Shown in pieces: positions 1 through 8,837 of a stretch of 47,778 nt of DNA (position 1 is the first letter of the stretch; the number at the start of each line of letters is the position of its first letter). Under the pieces are notes generated by a model, which did not search any database, had not been told where the DNA came from, and was given only the letters and a program-made list of their open reading frames with translations. This stretch comes from Bacteroidales bacterium (GTDB taxonomy: Bacteria; Bacteroidota; Bacteroidia; Bacteroidales; UBA4417): contig JAURYB010000075.1 of NCBI GenBank assembly GCA_030654075.1, positions 1-47,778 of the forward strand. The letters are read 5' to 3'. Both the position numbers and the translations under genes were made by a program.

Positions 1-3000
1 ATGTTTCCTCCAAAACAAGTCGCATTCACAGGTGATAATACCAGGTCAAGGACATCTGGCTGAGTTACGCTTACACTCTCCGTTACTAAACAGCTGTTAT
101 CTGAAATCCTGCGAAGAATAAGGCTGTGACTTCCTGCTGTAAGGCTGCTGAATACAACCGGGCTGGCAGTTACAGTGGCAAATGCGCCTCCGTCAATATT
201 AATCTGCAGGTCGCTCAGCGGAGTTCCTGTTATAGCCGCTGAAATTGATGTGTATCCACCCGAACACGATGCGCTGGTAGGTGTTAAAAGCAGACTGATA
301 GCATCAGCTTGACTTATCGTTATGCTTGTATGTGTTTCACACCCATTTACATCCCTAACTGTAACCTCATAAATGCCTGCAGAAAGGCCACTCAAATCTT
401 CTGTGACCGGAGCAATTGGAAAGCCATCCCTGGTCCAGGAATAGGTGTATGCCGGAGTTCCGCCGGTTATTGTTAAATTTATTGCTCCTGAGCTATTCCC
501 AAAGCAGTTTATATTAGTTTGGTCTGTTAAAGTGATTACAGGTTTGGAAGTGACATCCAAAATTATAGTCTGATTGAAAACCTGTGTACAGTTAGGCAAC
601 ACATCAGTGCCTGTGATCTGGGCTATTTGTAATGTCTGCCCGTTATTAGCTAGAGAAAGATTTGGCGTAGTAAATGCAGAGTTTCCTGTGGCATCAGCCA
701 TAAGTCCGGAAACCGGTGGCTGTGCAACGCCATTTATGCTATAATCCAGTGTAAAAACAGTGTTTGGGATCAACCCTTCAAGATTGATTATTGCAGGGGA
801 GTTTTCACAAACCGTTGATGCTAAAGCAGCATTACTTAACGTAGGTTGTTTAATAATAGTAACCGTTGCTTCCCCGCTTTGAGATTGAGAACAGGTATTT
901 GCATCGCTCACACTTACTAAATCATACTTGTCGGTGCCTGGTGTCCCTGTAACAGCATCAATTGATACAGGATTTCCCTGTGATGTGTTTGCATTAACAC
1001 CGCCATTAAAAGTATAGGTAAAAACATAGGGTGCAGTACCACCTGTTCCTGTAAAAGTAATCAGGGGTAAGGATTGATTCTGACAAACTGTGGTAGAGCC
1101 CGAGATTGTAGCTGTTGGTAACTCATTTACTACTACAGTAGCTTGATTTATTGCATTATTGCCATCCGTATCAGTGACTGTAACTGAATATGTTGTCGTA
1201 CCTGGTATTGCCGTTGAAGGAGTAATTGATTGTGTAGTTTCACCATTTGGTGACCATAAATAGGTGAATGATGGTACTCCCACCGGGTTAGCAGATAGAG
1301 TTAATAAAGTTCCCTGACATACGGTTAATGATGGTACTGAGGTTATGGTTACTGAAAGTGATGCGGGTATTGAGGAAATCCCCGTAAAATCAGCAACTGA
1401 ACTTGTAATAACTGTAGCTGAAATAGCAGGTGCCACAATTGGATTATTGTTCTGCCATGATGCCCCATCCCACATTCCTGTAATTATGTTGGTTATGTTT
1501 CCGGTAATGTCATCACTTGAATTTGAAAATGTTCCTGTAACATCATATGTAAATGAACTTATTCCCGAAGCAGAAACCGACCAGTACCTGGAAATATAAT
1601 CTGTTGCGTTTGTGTTTTCCGGATGTAGACCATCAGTAACTTTTACCCCAACATAGGCTCCGGGAGAATAAGTGCCGGAAGTAAAATCTAACGTAATGGG
1701 TGAATACTCCGGAGTACCGGTAACATCACCTACTGGAAATACATAAGAACCATCAGCAGTAAATATTCTGCGACATTCGCCGGTACCATCTGCTACTATC
1801 ATATTTGAAACAGTTGGAGTGCTTGCTACCGCTGCAGAACCCAGAGTAAGATTGTACGAACCAAGATTCAATCTTCCATCAGTTAGTGTCAAAGTGCCAT
1901 CTATTGAAATGCTGCCTCCCAGTATTGCCCCGGCTGAATTATTCAGAGTTAAATTGTTAAATATTGTTTGCTGGGATCCTCCTATACTCTGAGCAGAAGC
2001 GCCATTGAACTCCACTGTTCCTCCATTGTGATCCAATGTTCCGTTGTTACTGAAATCACCAGCCAGGCTCAGGATGCCTAATGTGGATTTCAATGTACCT
2101 TGATTTATGGTCAGAGAATTGATTACTACCAATTGTGAACCAAAACTAAGTTCACCTGAACCTTCTTTCACAATGCTGCCTGTTCCGGTTGAAGTATAAA
2201 TTACTCCAGGCATAGAAAGAGTTGATGTAATTGGATTTGTAACATTGATTGAAAGAACATTTGCTTTCAGGTTGAGTGTGCTAAGAATAAAAAGGTCGCC
2301 GAAAGCGCTATTGATACTGGTAATAGCTCCATCAATGTCAATCGGGCCAAGCCATATATTCGTTCCACTTACATTTACCAGTGAACTACCAGAAATCCCG
2401 GTCCCTGAAAGACTTAACGGTTCGTTGATAAACATCACCGGGGCACTTTCCAGTTCCAACTGAGCTGTATTATTAACGATAATCCCATTTGAAGGGTTGC
2501 CTGCGCCCTGCCCGTTTTGTAGGTTCAATATACCCGAGTTAACCGTAGTGGTACCATCGTACATATTTATTCCAGAAAGGATTAATTTCCCTGTCCCATT
2601 TTTTATTAAATCATTTGCCGCTCCACTTATTTCACCGGATATGCTTAATGTTCCGTCCACAGAAATTGATGCATTAGCAGGCAAAATCAAAGGACAAGAA
2701 ATAGTTGCTGTGCCTGAGGGAATAGTTATAACAACTCCTGCATTCCCTGCTATGGTTAATGATTGAGAACCTGAAATTGAACCACCAGGCATATCCGTTA
2801 TAGCCCTGCATTCTCCTGCCACATTCATTGTTACAGTAATACCTGGATTAATTGAGATGTCATCCCCTGTGCCCGGAAAACTTAAACTTCCCCAAGTCGC
2901 CTTATCATTCCAATTCCCATTCTGAATTGCAGTAAAAGAAGCTCCTTTAGCCATATTCCCAAAAGAGAGAAGTAAAACAAACAACTCTATCAGAATATAA

Positions 3001-3026
3001 TGCTTGAACCGGAGTATTTTTTTCAA
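1..3026 (-). CDS. Giant secreted repeat protein (adhesin-like), 5' part only
   Basis: An open minus-strand frame runs from about 3026 to the left edge with no stop, about 1008 residues; the C-terminus lies outside. No ATG gives a sensible N-terminus. The TTG at 3026 is chosen because it yields a basic start (LKKILRFKHY) and a hydrophobic signal segment (LIELFVLLLSFG). An in-frame TAG lies just upstream. The first ~450 residues are Gly/Ser/Thr/Asn-rich beta-type sequence; GTGKLILSG near residue 145 resembles the autotransporter-associated beta-strand repeat. The later part has Ig/PKD-like segments. From about residue 835 there are SprB-type repeats, seen as CFGNSSGAINLTITGG and GLSAGIYEVTVRDVNGC. 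The family is secreted and often exported by the type IX system, but the sorting domain would be off-window. Role in adhesion or gliding is inferred. Confidence 0.8.
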   Translation of the reverse strand, partial: MKKILRFKHYILIELFVLLLSFGNMAKGASFTAIQNGNWNDKATWGSLSFPGTGDDISINPGITVTMNVAGECRAITDMPGGSISGSQSLTIAGNAGVVITIPSGTATISCPLILPANASISVDGTLSISGEISGAANDLIKNGTGKLILSGINMYDGTTTVNSGILNLQNGQGAGNPSNGIIVNNTAQLELESAPVMFINEPLSLSGTGISGSSLVNVSGTNIWLGPIDIDGAITSINSAFGDLFILSTLNLKANVLSINVTNPITSTLSMPGVIYTSTGTGSIVKEGSGELSFGSQLVVINSLTINQGTLKSTLGILSLAGDFSNNGTLDHNGGTVEFNGASAQSIGGSQQTIFNNLTLNNSAGAILGGSISIDGTLTLTDGRLNLGSYNLTLGSAAVASTPTVSNMIVADGTGECRRIFTADGSYVFPVGDVTGTPEYSPITLDFTSGTYSPGAYVGVKVTDGLHPENTNATDYISRYWSVSASGISSFTYDVTGTFSNSSDDITGNITNIITGMWDGASWQNNNPIVAPAISATVITSSVADFTGISSIPASLSVTITSVPSLTVCQGTLLTLSANPVGVPSFTYLWSPNGETTQSITPSTAIPGTTTYSVTVTDTDGNNAINQATVVVNELPTATISGSTTVCQNQSLPLITFTGTGGTAPYVFTYTFNGGVNANTSQGNPVSIDAVTGTPGTDKYDLVSVSDANTCSQSQSGEATVTIIKQPTLSNAALASTVCENSPAIINLEGLIPNTVFTLDYSINGVAQPPVSGLMADATGNSAFTTPNLSLANNGQTLQIAQITGTDVLPNCTQVFNQTIILDVTSKPVITLTDQTNINCFGNSSGAINLTITGGTPAYTYSWTRDGFPIAPVTEDLSGLSAGIYEVTVRDVNGCETHTSITISQADAISLLLTPTSASCSGGYTSISAAITGTPLSDLQINIDGGAFATVTASPVVFSSLTAGSHSLILRRISDNSCLVTESVSVTQPDVLDLVLSPVNATCFGGN

Positions 3027-3720
3027 TGTTGTAACAGGCTTATCTTTTACTTTTTGTACTGATCTCTATTTTGGTTTTAAACAGAAATGATTTGCATATC
3101 GCAGGTAATCAATACATTATGTTGTGCTTTTATCACATCCTGCATCATGGCGCTTTTTCCATCCAGGCAATCAGGCGAAATTCTATTAAACTACGCATAG
3201 TACTGCACTAATTTATAAACTTTTATGGCAAAAGTAATAGCATTAAGGCGCTAACAAAAGAAATATATCAGATTTCCTCATTTTCTTTCTGTACCATTCC
3301 CGGATTCTCATGTTTCAATTCAGAATCCTTTTCATAATCAGATTGTTTAACACAATAAATGTGATGATACGGAACAACCATTAATCAATCAAATTTGGAC
3401 AAGATGGTTCTGCATTTAATAAATTTTCTCCCTGTTTTTCATATATGAATACAGGTGCAAAATTTTGTTATTACACTATTATGCATTGATTTGTCAAGAG
3501 AATTGCGAAAAAAAATATTTATAATTTTCCGAATAATTAAAGCGAAATAGCCACCACAGTAAAGTTAAAATTTCAATGTCCCGGCTCTTTCCAGAAAACC
3601 GCTATTTACAATTCATTTACAAACATTTACATTTAGTTTGTATTGTTTTACATTTCCTTTAATCCTTGCTTTCTATTTCAATGGATATTTGCAATAATAA
3701 ATTTATTAATCTGAAAACGT
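3027..3720. other. Intergenic region between divergent genes
   Basis: About 690 bases without a convincing coding region on either strand. It separates the minus-strand giant secreted protein from the plus-strand DUF1573 gene. Apart from the promoter candidate at 3229-3258 it is AT-rich and shows no clear repeat or RNA gene. Confidence 0.6.
3229..3258 (-). promoter_or_regulatory. Bacteroidota-type promoter of the giant secreted protein
   Basis: On the minus strand, TACTTTTG (3236-3229) matches the -7 consensus TAnnTTTG exactly. A TTTG (3258-3255) lies 18 bases upstream, where the -33 element is expected. Transcription would start near 3222, leaving a leader of roughly 195 bases before the TTG start at 3026. 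This is the only site in the window where both elements match well at a standard spacing. Confidence 0.6.
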
Positions 3721-4149
3721 ATGAAAAACCTACTTCTTGTCGCTATTATTACAGTACTTGGCTTTTGCCAGGTAACTGCCCAGAATGCAAACCCTGCCAG
3801 TGCCGCTGCAGCAACAACAGTTGTCAATCCTAATGTCCCAAAAGCAAAATGGGATAAAACTGTCAGTGATTTTGGGGAAATCGTACAGGGAATACCTAAA
3901 GAGGCTGAATTTAAACTTACCAATGAAGGGAAAGAGCCACTTCTGATCCAGATGGCGAAAGCCGGTTGTGGTTGTACTAACCTGAAATATTCCCAGGAAC
4001 CTGTTTTACCAGGAAAATCAACTATTGTTGCTGCTACTTACAACGCAGCGGCTATGGGACCATTCACAAAAAGTATCACAGTAACAACCAATGCTGATCC
4101 TAACCCTGTAATGCTACTGATTAAAGGAAGCGTTATCCCTAAAAAATAA
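3721..4149 (+). CDS. Exported DUF1573 domain protein
   Basis: 142 residues. A classic signal peptide occupies residues 1-20 (MKNLLLVAIITVLGFCQVTA, cleaved before QNA), so the protein is periplasmic or surface-exposed. The rest is a single DUF1573 (Ig-like, ASPM/SPD-2/Hydin-related) domain, recognisable from FDFG-like VSDFGEIVQG, the KLTNEGKEPLLI strand and the GCGCTN motif followed by PGKSTIV. Such proteins are abundant in Bacteroidota; no enzymatic role is known. It stands alone, with the terminator at 4178-4212 just downstream. No clear TAnnTTTG element was found upstream. Confidence 0.85.
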   Translation: MKNLLLVAIITVLGFCQVTAQNANPASAAAATTVVNPNVPKAKWDKTVSDFGEIVQGIPKEAEFKLTNEGKEPLLIQMAKAGCGCTNLKYSQEPVLPGKSTIVAATYNAAAMGPFTKSITVTTNADPNPVMLLIKGSVIPKK

Positions 4150-4177
4150 ATACTTCTTCCATTCAGAATTGTATCAA

Positions 4178-4212
4178 AAAAAAGCGGCTGGATGTATTTC
4201 CCGCCGCTTTCT
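4178..4212. terminator. Intrinsic terminator, probably bidirectional
   Basis: AAAGCGGC (4181-4188) pairs perfectly with GCCGCTTT (4203-4210) around a 14-base loop. On the minus strand the stem is followed by an uninterrupted T run (the A run at 4176-4183), placed directly behind the Arc-like stop codon at 4213. On the plus strand it follows the DUF1573 gene, but the T tract there is weaker. It therefore serves the minus-strand operon best. Confidence 0.75.
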
Positions 4213-4392
4213 CTATTTATCCGTATTGTCAACACCTGATGGCGGTGGTAATCTTCGCGCATCCTTCAACGCTTTGCTGATAATCCACTCCAATTGCCCG
4301 TTGGTACTGCGAAATTCATCCGCAGCCCATCGTTCGATAGCAGCATAAACTTCTTCCTCAAGGCGCAGGGCAAAAACTTTTTTCTTCGACAT
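4213..4392 (-). CDS. Arc-like ribbon-helix-helix DNA-binding protein
   Basis: 59 residues starting at the ATG at 4392. The sequence (MSKKKVFALRLEEEVYAAIE, then RWAADEFRSTNGQLEWIISKALK) has the ribbon-helix-helix layout: a short basic strand (KVFALRL), helix A and helix B. It matches the small Arc family proteins of Bacteroidota, which often sit beside SPFH proteins. Residues 45-59 form a short polar tail. It is the last gene of the minus-strand SPFH operon, 37 bases after the hydrolase, and is followed at once by the terminator. Binding as a dimer of strands in the major groove is known for the family; the target here is unknown, and operon autoregulation is only a guess. Confidence 0.8.
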   Translation of the reverse strand: MSKKKVFALRLEEEVYAAIERWAADEFRSTNGQLEWIISKALKDARRLPPPSGVDNTDK

Positions 4393-4429
4393 CTGATTTA
4401 TTGATTACCGTAATTCCTCAACGAATTAT

Positions 4430-5821
4430 TTACTTTAGCTTGATCCATTTAACTATTTCTTCTAAAGCAGTTGGCGAAAAGGTTTGTTCAATCTGAGCAT
4501 ATTCGGCGGGTAAACCTGTTTTACATTCCTGGAACAAATGATTCAGATTTGAAAATTCTTTTGTGGTAACATTCTTGTTTCCTCCTTTTAGCAAGGCTGC
4601 TTTAATGGCCGGGAGATTCTCACCTGGCGGCACTTGCAAGTCTTTTCCACCGTTTAACGCTAAAACACGGCAATTCACTTTTTCTAATGCCGGCGCAGGA
4701 TTGTACCGGATAAAGTATTGCATCCAGGGGTTTAAAATCTGATCGACCTGAAGTTTAACAAAATCAGTATCACTGACTCCTGCCGGTTTTTGAGAATCAG
4801 GAGATTCTTTTAATTTTTGTACTAAGAAACCGGTAAGTTCTTTTCTTAAGGTATCAGTGTTATTGCATTTGATAACAAGATCAAATACTGCGCTGTTAAT
4901 TTCGTGCGTTTTCTGCAAATCACTTTCTGATACACCTGATGCCTTGCCAATCAATTCCTGTTGAAGCAAAAGCAACTGGTTTCCGGGGATTCCTGTTCCT
5001 GCCAGCAATACTATAAAACTTACGTCTTTTGATTTTGAAGCAACCATAGGAGCAATAAGTCCTCCTTCGCTATGCCCGATAATTCCGATTTTCTTTTTAT
5101 CAATTTCCTTTCTCGTTTTCAGATAAGATACAGCTGCTTCAACATCGGAAGCAAAATCCAGGGAAGTTGCTGTTTTAAAATCGCCTTCGGATTTTGCTAC
5201 ACCTCTGTCGTCATAACGTAATACGGCGATTCCATTTCTGGTTAAGTAATCCGACAATACAAGAAAAGGTTTATGCCCCAGAAGTTCTTCATCCCTGTTT
5301 TGTGGCCCGCTTCCGCTGATTAAAACTACAACCGGGAAATTTCCTTCTTTTTCTGGTAAAGTCAGAGTTCCTGATAATAATAGGTTCGCCTTCAAATTAC
5401 GGAAAGTAACTTCTTCCGAATAGTACGGATAGGGTTTTACCGGTTCCTGTGGCCTGATCAATTTTGGTTTTTCAATACTGTCCCGCTTTAAATTCATTGG
5501 CAATGACTGGCCTCTTTGTGTGAAAGTACCAGTAATGCTGTCCGAATTATATTCTCCCTTATACTCAATTCCCGCATTTGAAACTTTTAAATCCAGAATT
5601 GAATTTTCAAAAGAGGTAGAAGTAACAGGAATCCCCTTTGCACCCTGGTCCGGACTGTCCATTGTGGAGGTATATCCTGTATCTGTTTTAGTAATATTGA
5701 ACACCACCCTTAACTGGATTCCACTCACTTTCAGAACCCCGTTCCAATGCCCGGTAATATTCTGGGCTGATACAGTTAACGTCATTAAAACTATCAAAAA
5801 TAAAAAAGTTGTTTTTTTCAT
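4430..5821 (-). CDS. Exported alpha/beta hydrolase with N-terminal lipocalin-like domain
   Basis: 463 residues with a signal peptide (residues 1-19, cleaved near VSAQ). Residues 20-115 form a beta-rich domain beginning ITGHWNGVLKV, as found in front of many Bacteroidota serine hydrolases. The alpha/beta hydrolase fold follows from about residue 135. An oxyanion-type HGG-like strand is seen as LISGSGPQNRDE (168-179). The nucleophile is Ser251 in GHSEGG, with probable acid Asp394 (NGGKDLQVP) and His428 (NLNHLF). The triad is complete, so it should be an active esterase or peptidase of the dienelactone-hydrolase/S9-like type; the substrate is unknown. It lies 26 bases downstream of the membrane protein gene, in one operon. 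Confidence 0.85.
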   Translation of the reverse strand: MKKTTFLFLIVLMTLTVSAQNITGHWNGVLKVSGIQLRVVFNITKTDTGYTSTMDSPDQGAKGIPVTSTSFENSILDLKVSNAGIEYKGEYNSDSITGTFTQRGQSLPMNLKRDSIEKPKLIRPQEPVKPYPYYSEEVTFRNLKANLLLSGTLTLPEKEGNFPVVVLISGSGPQNRDEELLGHKPFLVLSDYLTRNGIAVLRYDDRGVAKSEGDFKTATSLDFASDVEAAVSYLKTRKEIDKKKIGIIGHSEGGLIAPMVASKSKDVSFIVLLAGTGIPGNQLLLLQQELIGKASGVSESDLQKTHEINSAVFDLVIKCNNTDTLRKELTGFLVQKLKESPDSQKPAGVSDTDFVKLQVDQILNPWMQYFIRYNPAPALEKVNCRVLALNGGKDLQVPPGENLPAIKAALLKGGNKNVTTKEFSNLNHLFQECKTGLPAEYAQIEQTFSPTALEEIVKWIKLK

Positions 5822-5847
5822 CGTCTACCTTTTCAATATATTGCTTT

Positions 5848-6405
5848 TCAGGTCTTACTCTTTACCATTTTTTCAACGGCGCGTTTCATTTCCTCCTGCT
5901 GGTGAGTGCCAAATACTATCTGACTTCTGTTTTTCAGTGTAACTCTTATTCCTATTGTTCCGCTTACATTATACGCTGTTTTTCGGGTCAATAAGCGCCT
6001 TCGCCATCCCCATCCGCCAAATTCAACAATAGGTTTGTATTTCTCAACTTTTACATCAATAATCTCATCAAGCGGAATATGCCGCATTTTACGGATCAGA
6101 GGGGTGAATTTATACCTTATCCCATCCGACCAAATCTCAGTTACGAGACTTCCGTTCAATATAAAAATAAAAATGGTACTCACCACTACAAATGATACAA
6201 TACTGCTCCAGATCAGGCCGTTATTACTCATTGGCTCTTCTCCATAAGGTCGGCCAAGGTAGAGTTGCTGGTAAAAACCCACCCCAAATCCACCAACAAG
6301 TAATATGATAGTAGCTAGCATTAACCATAGCGCTATAGTCTGGCGAAACGATTGTTCTTCCCTGTATAGTAGCTTTGGCACCATATCAATAAATTGAACC
6401 GGCAT
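5848..6405 (-). CDS. Small membrane protein with PH-like C-terminal domain
   Basis: 185 residues. Two hydrophobic helices (about 22-46, [20 protein letters not shown]; and about 66-86, [19 protein letters not shown]) are followed by a soluble region of about 100 residues. That region looks like a bacterial PH-type fold: [27 protein letters not shown], then [22 protein letters not shown] recognise no named family with certainty. Its start overlaps the end of the SPFH gene by 20 bases, which suggests translational coupling and a joint role in the membrane. The ATG at 6405 is the only good start. Confidence 0.75.
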   Translation of the reverse strand: MPVQFIDMVPKLLYREEQSFRQTIALWLMLATIILLVGGFGVGFYQQLYLGRPYGEEPMSNNGLIWSSIVSFVVVSTIFIFILNGSLVTEIWSDGIRYKFTPLIRKMRHIPLDEIIDVKVEKYKPIVEFGGWGWRRRLLTRKTAYNVSGTIGIRVTLKNRSQIVFGTHQQEEMKRAVEKMVKSKT

Positions 6406-7252
6406 TTACTACTGGCGAAGCGTCTTTATCTGAACACAACACAACCAGCAGGTTGCTGACCATTACTGCTTTGCGTTCATCGTCCAGATCAACAATTTTC
6501 CGGTCCGATAGTTTATTCAGAGCCATTTCGACCATACTCACTGCTCCTTCCACAATTTTGGTACGGGCTGCAACCACGGCTGTTGCCTGCTGCCGCTTGA
6601 GCATAGCCTGGGCAATTTCTGCTGAATATGCCAGGTGGGCAATACGTGCTTCAATTACATTAATACCGGCAATAAGCAGGCGTTCCGAAAGTTCTTTTTC
6701 CAACACATGATTCACTTCCTCTCCACCACCACGAAGGGTGATATCAGTTTGTTCGTCATCAAAATTGTCGTACGCGTAATGACCTGCCAGTTTTCGTACA
6801 GCCGATTCGCTTTGTATTTCAACAAACCTGTTGTAATCATCAACCTGGAAAGCGGCTTTAAACGTTTCTTCAACTTTCCACACCAGAACAATTCCAATCA
6901 TGATCGGGTTGCCAAGCTTGTCGTTAACTTTGAGCAACTCACTGTTAAAGTTACGGGCACGCAATGAAATCTTCTTTTTCACAAAAAACGGGTTAACCCA
7001 ATAAAATCCGTTACGCTTTAAAGTCCCCTTATATTCGCCGAAAAGTGTTAGCACTGAAGATTCATTCGGATTAATAACCAGGAATCCGGTTGCCATAAAA
7101 GTAGCAAAAACCAGGCATAATGGTCCTGCTATTACACCAAATAATTGCTGGTTGAACATCACCAACATTAAAATGCCACCAGCAAGAAGTGCAAGTAGAA
7201 TTGCCAGGCCCATATAGCCTGTTGAAGTTGAATCTAATTTCTCTTTTTCCAT
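6386..7252 (-). CDS. SPFH/Band 7 (prohibitin-like) membrane protein
   Basis: 288 residues from the ATG at 7252 ([15 protein letters not shown]). An upstream start at 7291 is rejected because it adds an unrelated extension. Two hydrophobic segments at about 14-33 and 38-58 anchor it. The SPFH domain covers about 59-240: [25 protein letters not shown], the charged LRARNFNSE strand, then the helical ESAVRKLAG and [13 protein letters not shown] segments and the alanine-rich oligomerising helix ending [23 protein letters not shown] proteins form large rings in membranes and scaffold partner proteins. It leads the operon with the PH-like membrane protein, hydrolase and Arc-like gene. The upstream sequence has only an imperfect TAnnTTTG. 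Confidence 0.9.
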   Translation of the reverse strand: MEKEKLDSTSTGYMGLAILLALLAGGILMLVMFNQQLFGVIAGPLCLVFATFMATGFLVINPNESSVLTLFGEYKGTLKRNGFYWVNPFFVKKKISLRARNFNSELLKVNDKLGNPIMIGIVLVWKVEETFKAAFQVDDYNRFVEIQSESAVRKLAGHYAYDNFDDEQTDITLRGGGEEVNHVLEKELSERLLIAGINVIEARIAHLAYSAEIAQAMLKRQQATAVVAARTKIVEGAVSMVEMALNKLSDRKIVDLDDERKAVMVSNLLVVLCSDKDASPVVNAGSIY

Positions 7253-7344
7253 TTTTATTGATATTAAAATGATATCACAATGATACAACAATTTTTATAT
7301 AATCCGACAAAATGAATAAAATTTTTTTTCTGAAAAGCATGAGT

Positions 7345-7352
7345 TACTTTTG
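7345..7352 (+). promoter_or_regulatory. -7 promoter element of the HAD phosphatase gene
   Basis: TACTTTTG is an exact match to TAnnTTTG. Transcription would begin near 7359, after the in-frame TTG at 7350, so the ATG at 7374 becomes the real start with a leader of about 15 bases. No clear -33 TTTG is visible. Confidence 0.55.
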
Positions 7353-7373
7353 CAGCTAAAGCAACCGAAAAAA

Positions 7374-8072
7374 ATGATTAAAGCGTATAAACATATTTTT
7401 TTTGATCTTGATCATACTTTGTGGGATTTTGAGCGGAGTGCCGAAGAAACAAAGCGTGAAATGTTTGAAACCTTGAAACTAAAGGATAGAGGCATTGAAA
7501 GCTATGAAGCATTCAGGGAAAATTACGTTGGTATAAACATGGATTTATGGGCTTTGTACAGGGAAGATAAGATCGGTAAAGTGGATCTGAATTTCAGGAG
7601 ATTTTATGATACGCTTTGTAAAATGGGAATTGATGACCGAAGCCTGGGCGAAGCAATGGCATCGGGTTTTATTGATGGAATTTCATCGAAAACATACTTA
7701 TTCCCTTATGCTAAAGAAACCCTGGAATATCTTTGTGAGAGATATCCTTTACATATTATCACAAACGGATTTGAAGAAGTGCAATTCAGGAAACTGAAAA
7801 ATTCAGGAATGGATCGCTATTTCACCAGTGTGATTACCAGCGAGGAAGCCGGATCTAAAAAACCGGATGCTGAAATTTTTCAATTCTCGCTTCGCAAAAC
7901 CGGTGCCCTGGCAGAAGAAAGCCTCATGGTAGGGGATGATCTTTTGGTTGATATGGCGGGTGCCCGACAGATGGGTATCGATCAGTTGTATGTAAATCAT
8001 GAAAAGAAAATACATGATGAACCGGTTACAATGGAAGTGTTTTCGCTGGAGGAGATAATGGGATTGCTGTAA
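7374..8072 (+). CDS. yjjG: HAD-family nucleotidase, YjjG type
   Basis: 232 residues. HAD motif I is FFDLDHTLWDF, with nucleophile Asp11 and acid Asp13. Motif II is the IITNGF strand. The conserved Lys lies in GSKKPDAEIF, and motif IV is MVGDDLLVDMAGA. The WDF after motif I and the overall spacing fit the YjjG family, which dephosphorylates non-canonical pyrimidine nucleotides. Length is typical and all catalytic residues are present. The gene stands alone on the plus strand, divergent from the SPFH operon. The exact substrate is inferred from the family. Confidence 0.9.
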   Translation: MIKAYKHIFFDLDHTLWDFERSAEETKREMFETLKLKDRGIESYEAFRENYVGINMDLWALYREDKIGKVDLNFRRFYDTLCKMGIDDRSLGEAMASGFIDGISSKTYLFPYAKETLEYLCERYPLHIITNGFEEVQFRKLKNSGMDRYFTSVITSEEAGSKKPDAEIFQFSLRKTGALAEESLMVGDDLLVDMAGARQMGIDQLYVNHEKKIHDEPVTMEVFSLEEIMGLL

Positions 8073-8100
8073 AAAAAGTTAATAGTAGAATAGTTAATAG

Positions 8101-8280
8101 AAAATAGTCAATAAAGGAAATCCATTGCCCTGGCCTTCAGGCCGGGGGATAAAAAAGCAAAAAGAAAATAGTCAATAAAGGGATTCTATTGCCCTGGCCT
8201 TCAGGCCGGGGGAATAAATGAAATAGTAAACAGAAAATAGTCAATAAAGGAAATCCATTGCCCCGACCTTCAGGTCGGGG
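8101..8280. repeat. Three copies of a 64-69 bp hairpin repeat
   Basis: Copies begin at 8101, 8165 and 8234, each starting AAAATAGTCAATAAAGG and ending in a GC-rich hairpin with a TTCA loop (8128-8147, 8192-8211, 8261-8280). Copies 1 and 2 have the stem CCCTGGCC/GGCCGGGG, and copy 3 has CCCCGACC/GGTCGGGG. The paired changes keep the stem, which suggests structure is what matters. A relative with a TAAA loop lies at 18433-18452. The array fills the spacer after the YjjG gene. Confidence 0.8.
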
Positions 8281-8344
8281 AAGGGGCATAAATAAAAATC
8301 ATGTTCTTCGTACAATCTTCATTCAGACCTTTTCAAAAAAAAGA

Positions 8345-8373
8345 CACAAAAAAACCCGCTTCATTGAGCGGGT
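8345..8373 (-). terminator. Intrinsic terminator of the Cys-rich protein gene
   Basis: ACCCGCT (8354-8360) pairs with AGCGGGT (8367-8373) around a 6-base loop. On the minus strand a run of T follows the stem (A run at 8348-8355), 20 bases behind the stop codon. Confidence 0.8.
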
Positions 8374-8393
8374 ATATTTTTCGGTTAAATGCT

Positions 8394-8696
8394 TTAGTTC
8401 TGTTTAGGAACAGGAGCATCTTCTGTTTTAGCTTCGCCTTTTTTACTACAGCTTTTTCCTTCTGCTTTACCACATGATTTAGCACAACCTGAAGCATTAG
8501 CTTCACCTTCTTTAGCACAGGCAGCTGTTTTTGCACTACTGCTTGCACAGCAGGCTTTTGCAGGAGTTTCTTTGCTGGAGCTAACTTTTTCAGTTTTAGC
8601 TTTTTGAGCTGTTGTTACTTTTTGAGCTGATGCTGTTGAAACAGTAAACGCAAAGATAAGCGCGAATAATGATATTACAAGTGCAACTTTTTTCAT
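8394..8696 (-). CDS. Small exported Cys/Lys/Ala-rich protein
   Basis: 100 residues with a clean signal peptide (1-24, ending TASA before QKV). The mature part is low-complexity, rich in Lys, Ala, Ser and Glu. It has six cysteines at 49, 50, 60, 71, 75 and 83, arranged as CC, C, then CAKSCG and SC. No named domain is recognised. Even cysteine number and export would allow disulfides or metal binding, but neither is shown. It has its own promoter candidate (8736-8762) and its own terminator (8345-8373), so it is a single-gene unit, probably well expressed. Confidence 0.75.
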   Translation of the reverse strand: MKKVALVISLFALIFAFTVSTASAQKVTTAQKAKTEKVSSSKETPAKACCASSSAKTAACAKEGEANASGCAKSCGKAEGKSCSKKGEAKTEDAPVPKQN

Positions 8697-8735
8697 AGAT
8701 ATGATTTATTTAATGGTTACTAAAAATGAATAACG

Positions 8736-8762
8736 CAAAAGTATTATGAATTGTTGGACAAA
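8736..8762 (-). promoter_or_regulatory. Promoter of the Cys-rich exported protein gene
   Basis: On the minus strand TACTTTTG (8743-8736) matches TAnnTTTG exactly. A TTTG (8762-8759) sits 15 bases upstream, a little closer than usual. The leader would be about 33 bases. Confidence 0.55.
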
Positions 8763-8837
8763 CAGACACTTATTTTGTTAAACATATGTTAATGATTTAT
8801 TCCAGCTTAGCCGGGAAAACTGGAATACATATTAATA

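Noticed and set aside
1345..2766. Open frames on the plus strand (1345-1599, 2245-2463, 2497-2766)
   Set aside because: They lie opposite the continuous minus-strand repeat protein and have no recognisable domain.
8101..8280. Possible CRISPR-like array (64-69 bp period)
   Set aside because: The whole unit is repeated, including the parts between the hairpins, so there are no spacers.
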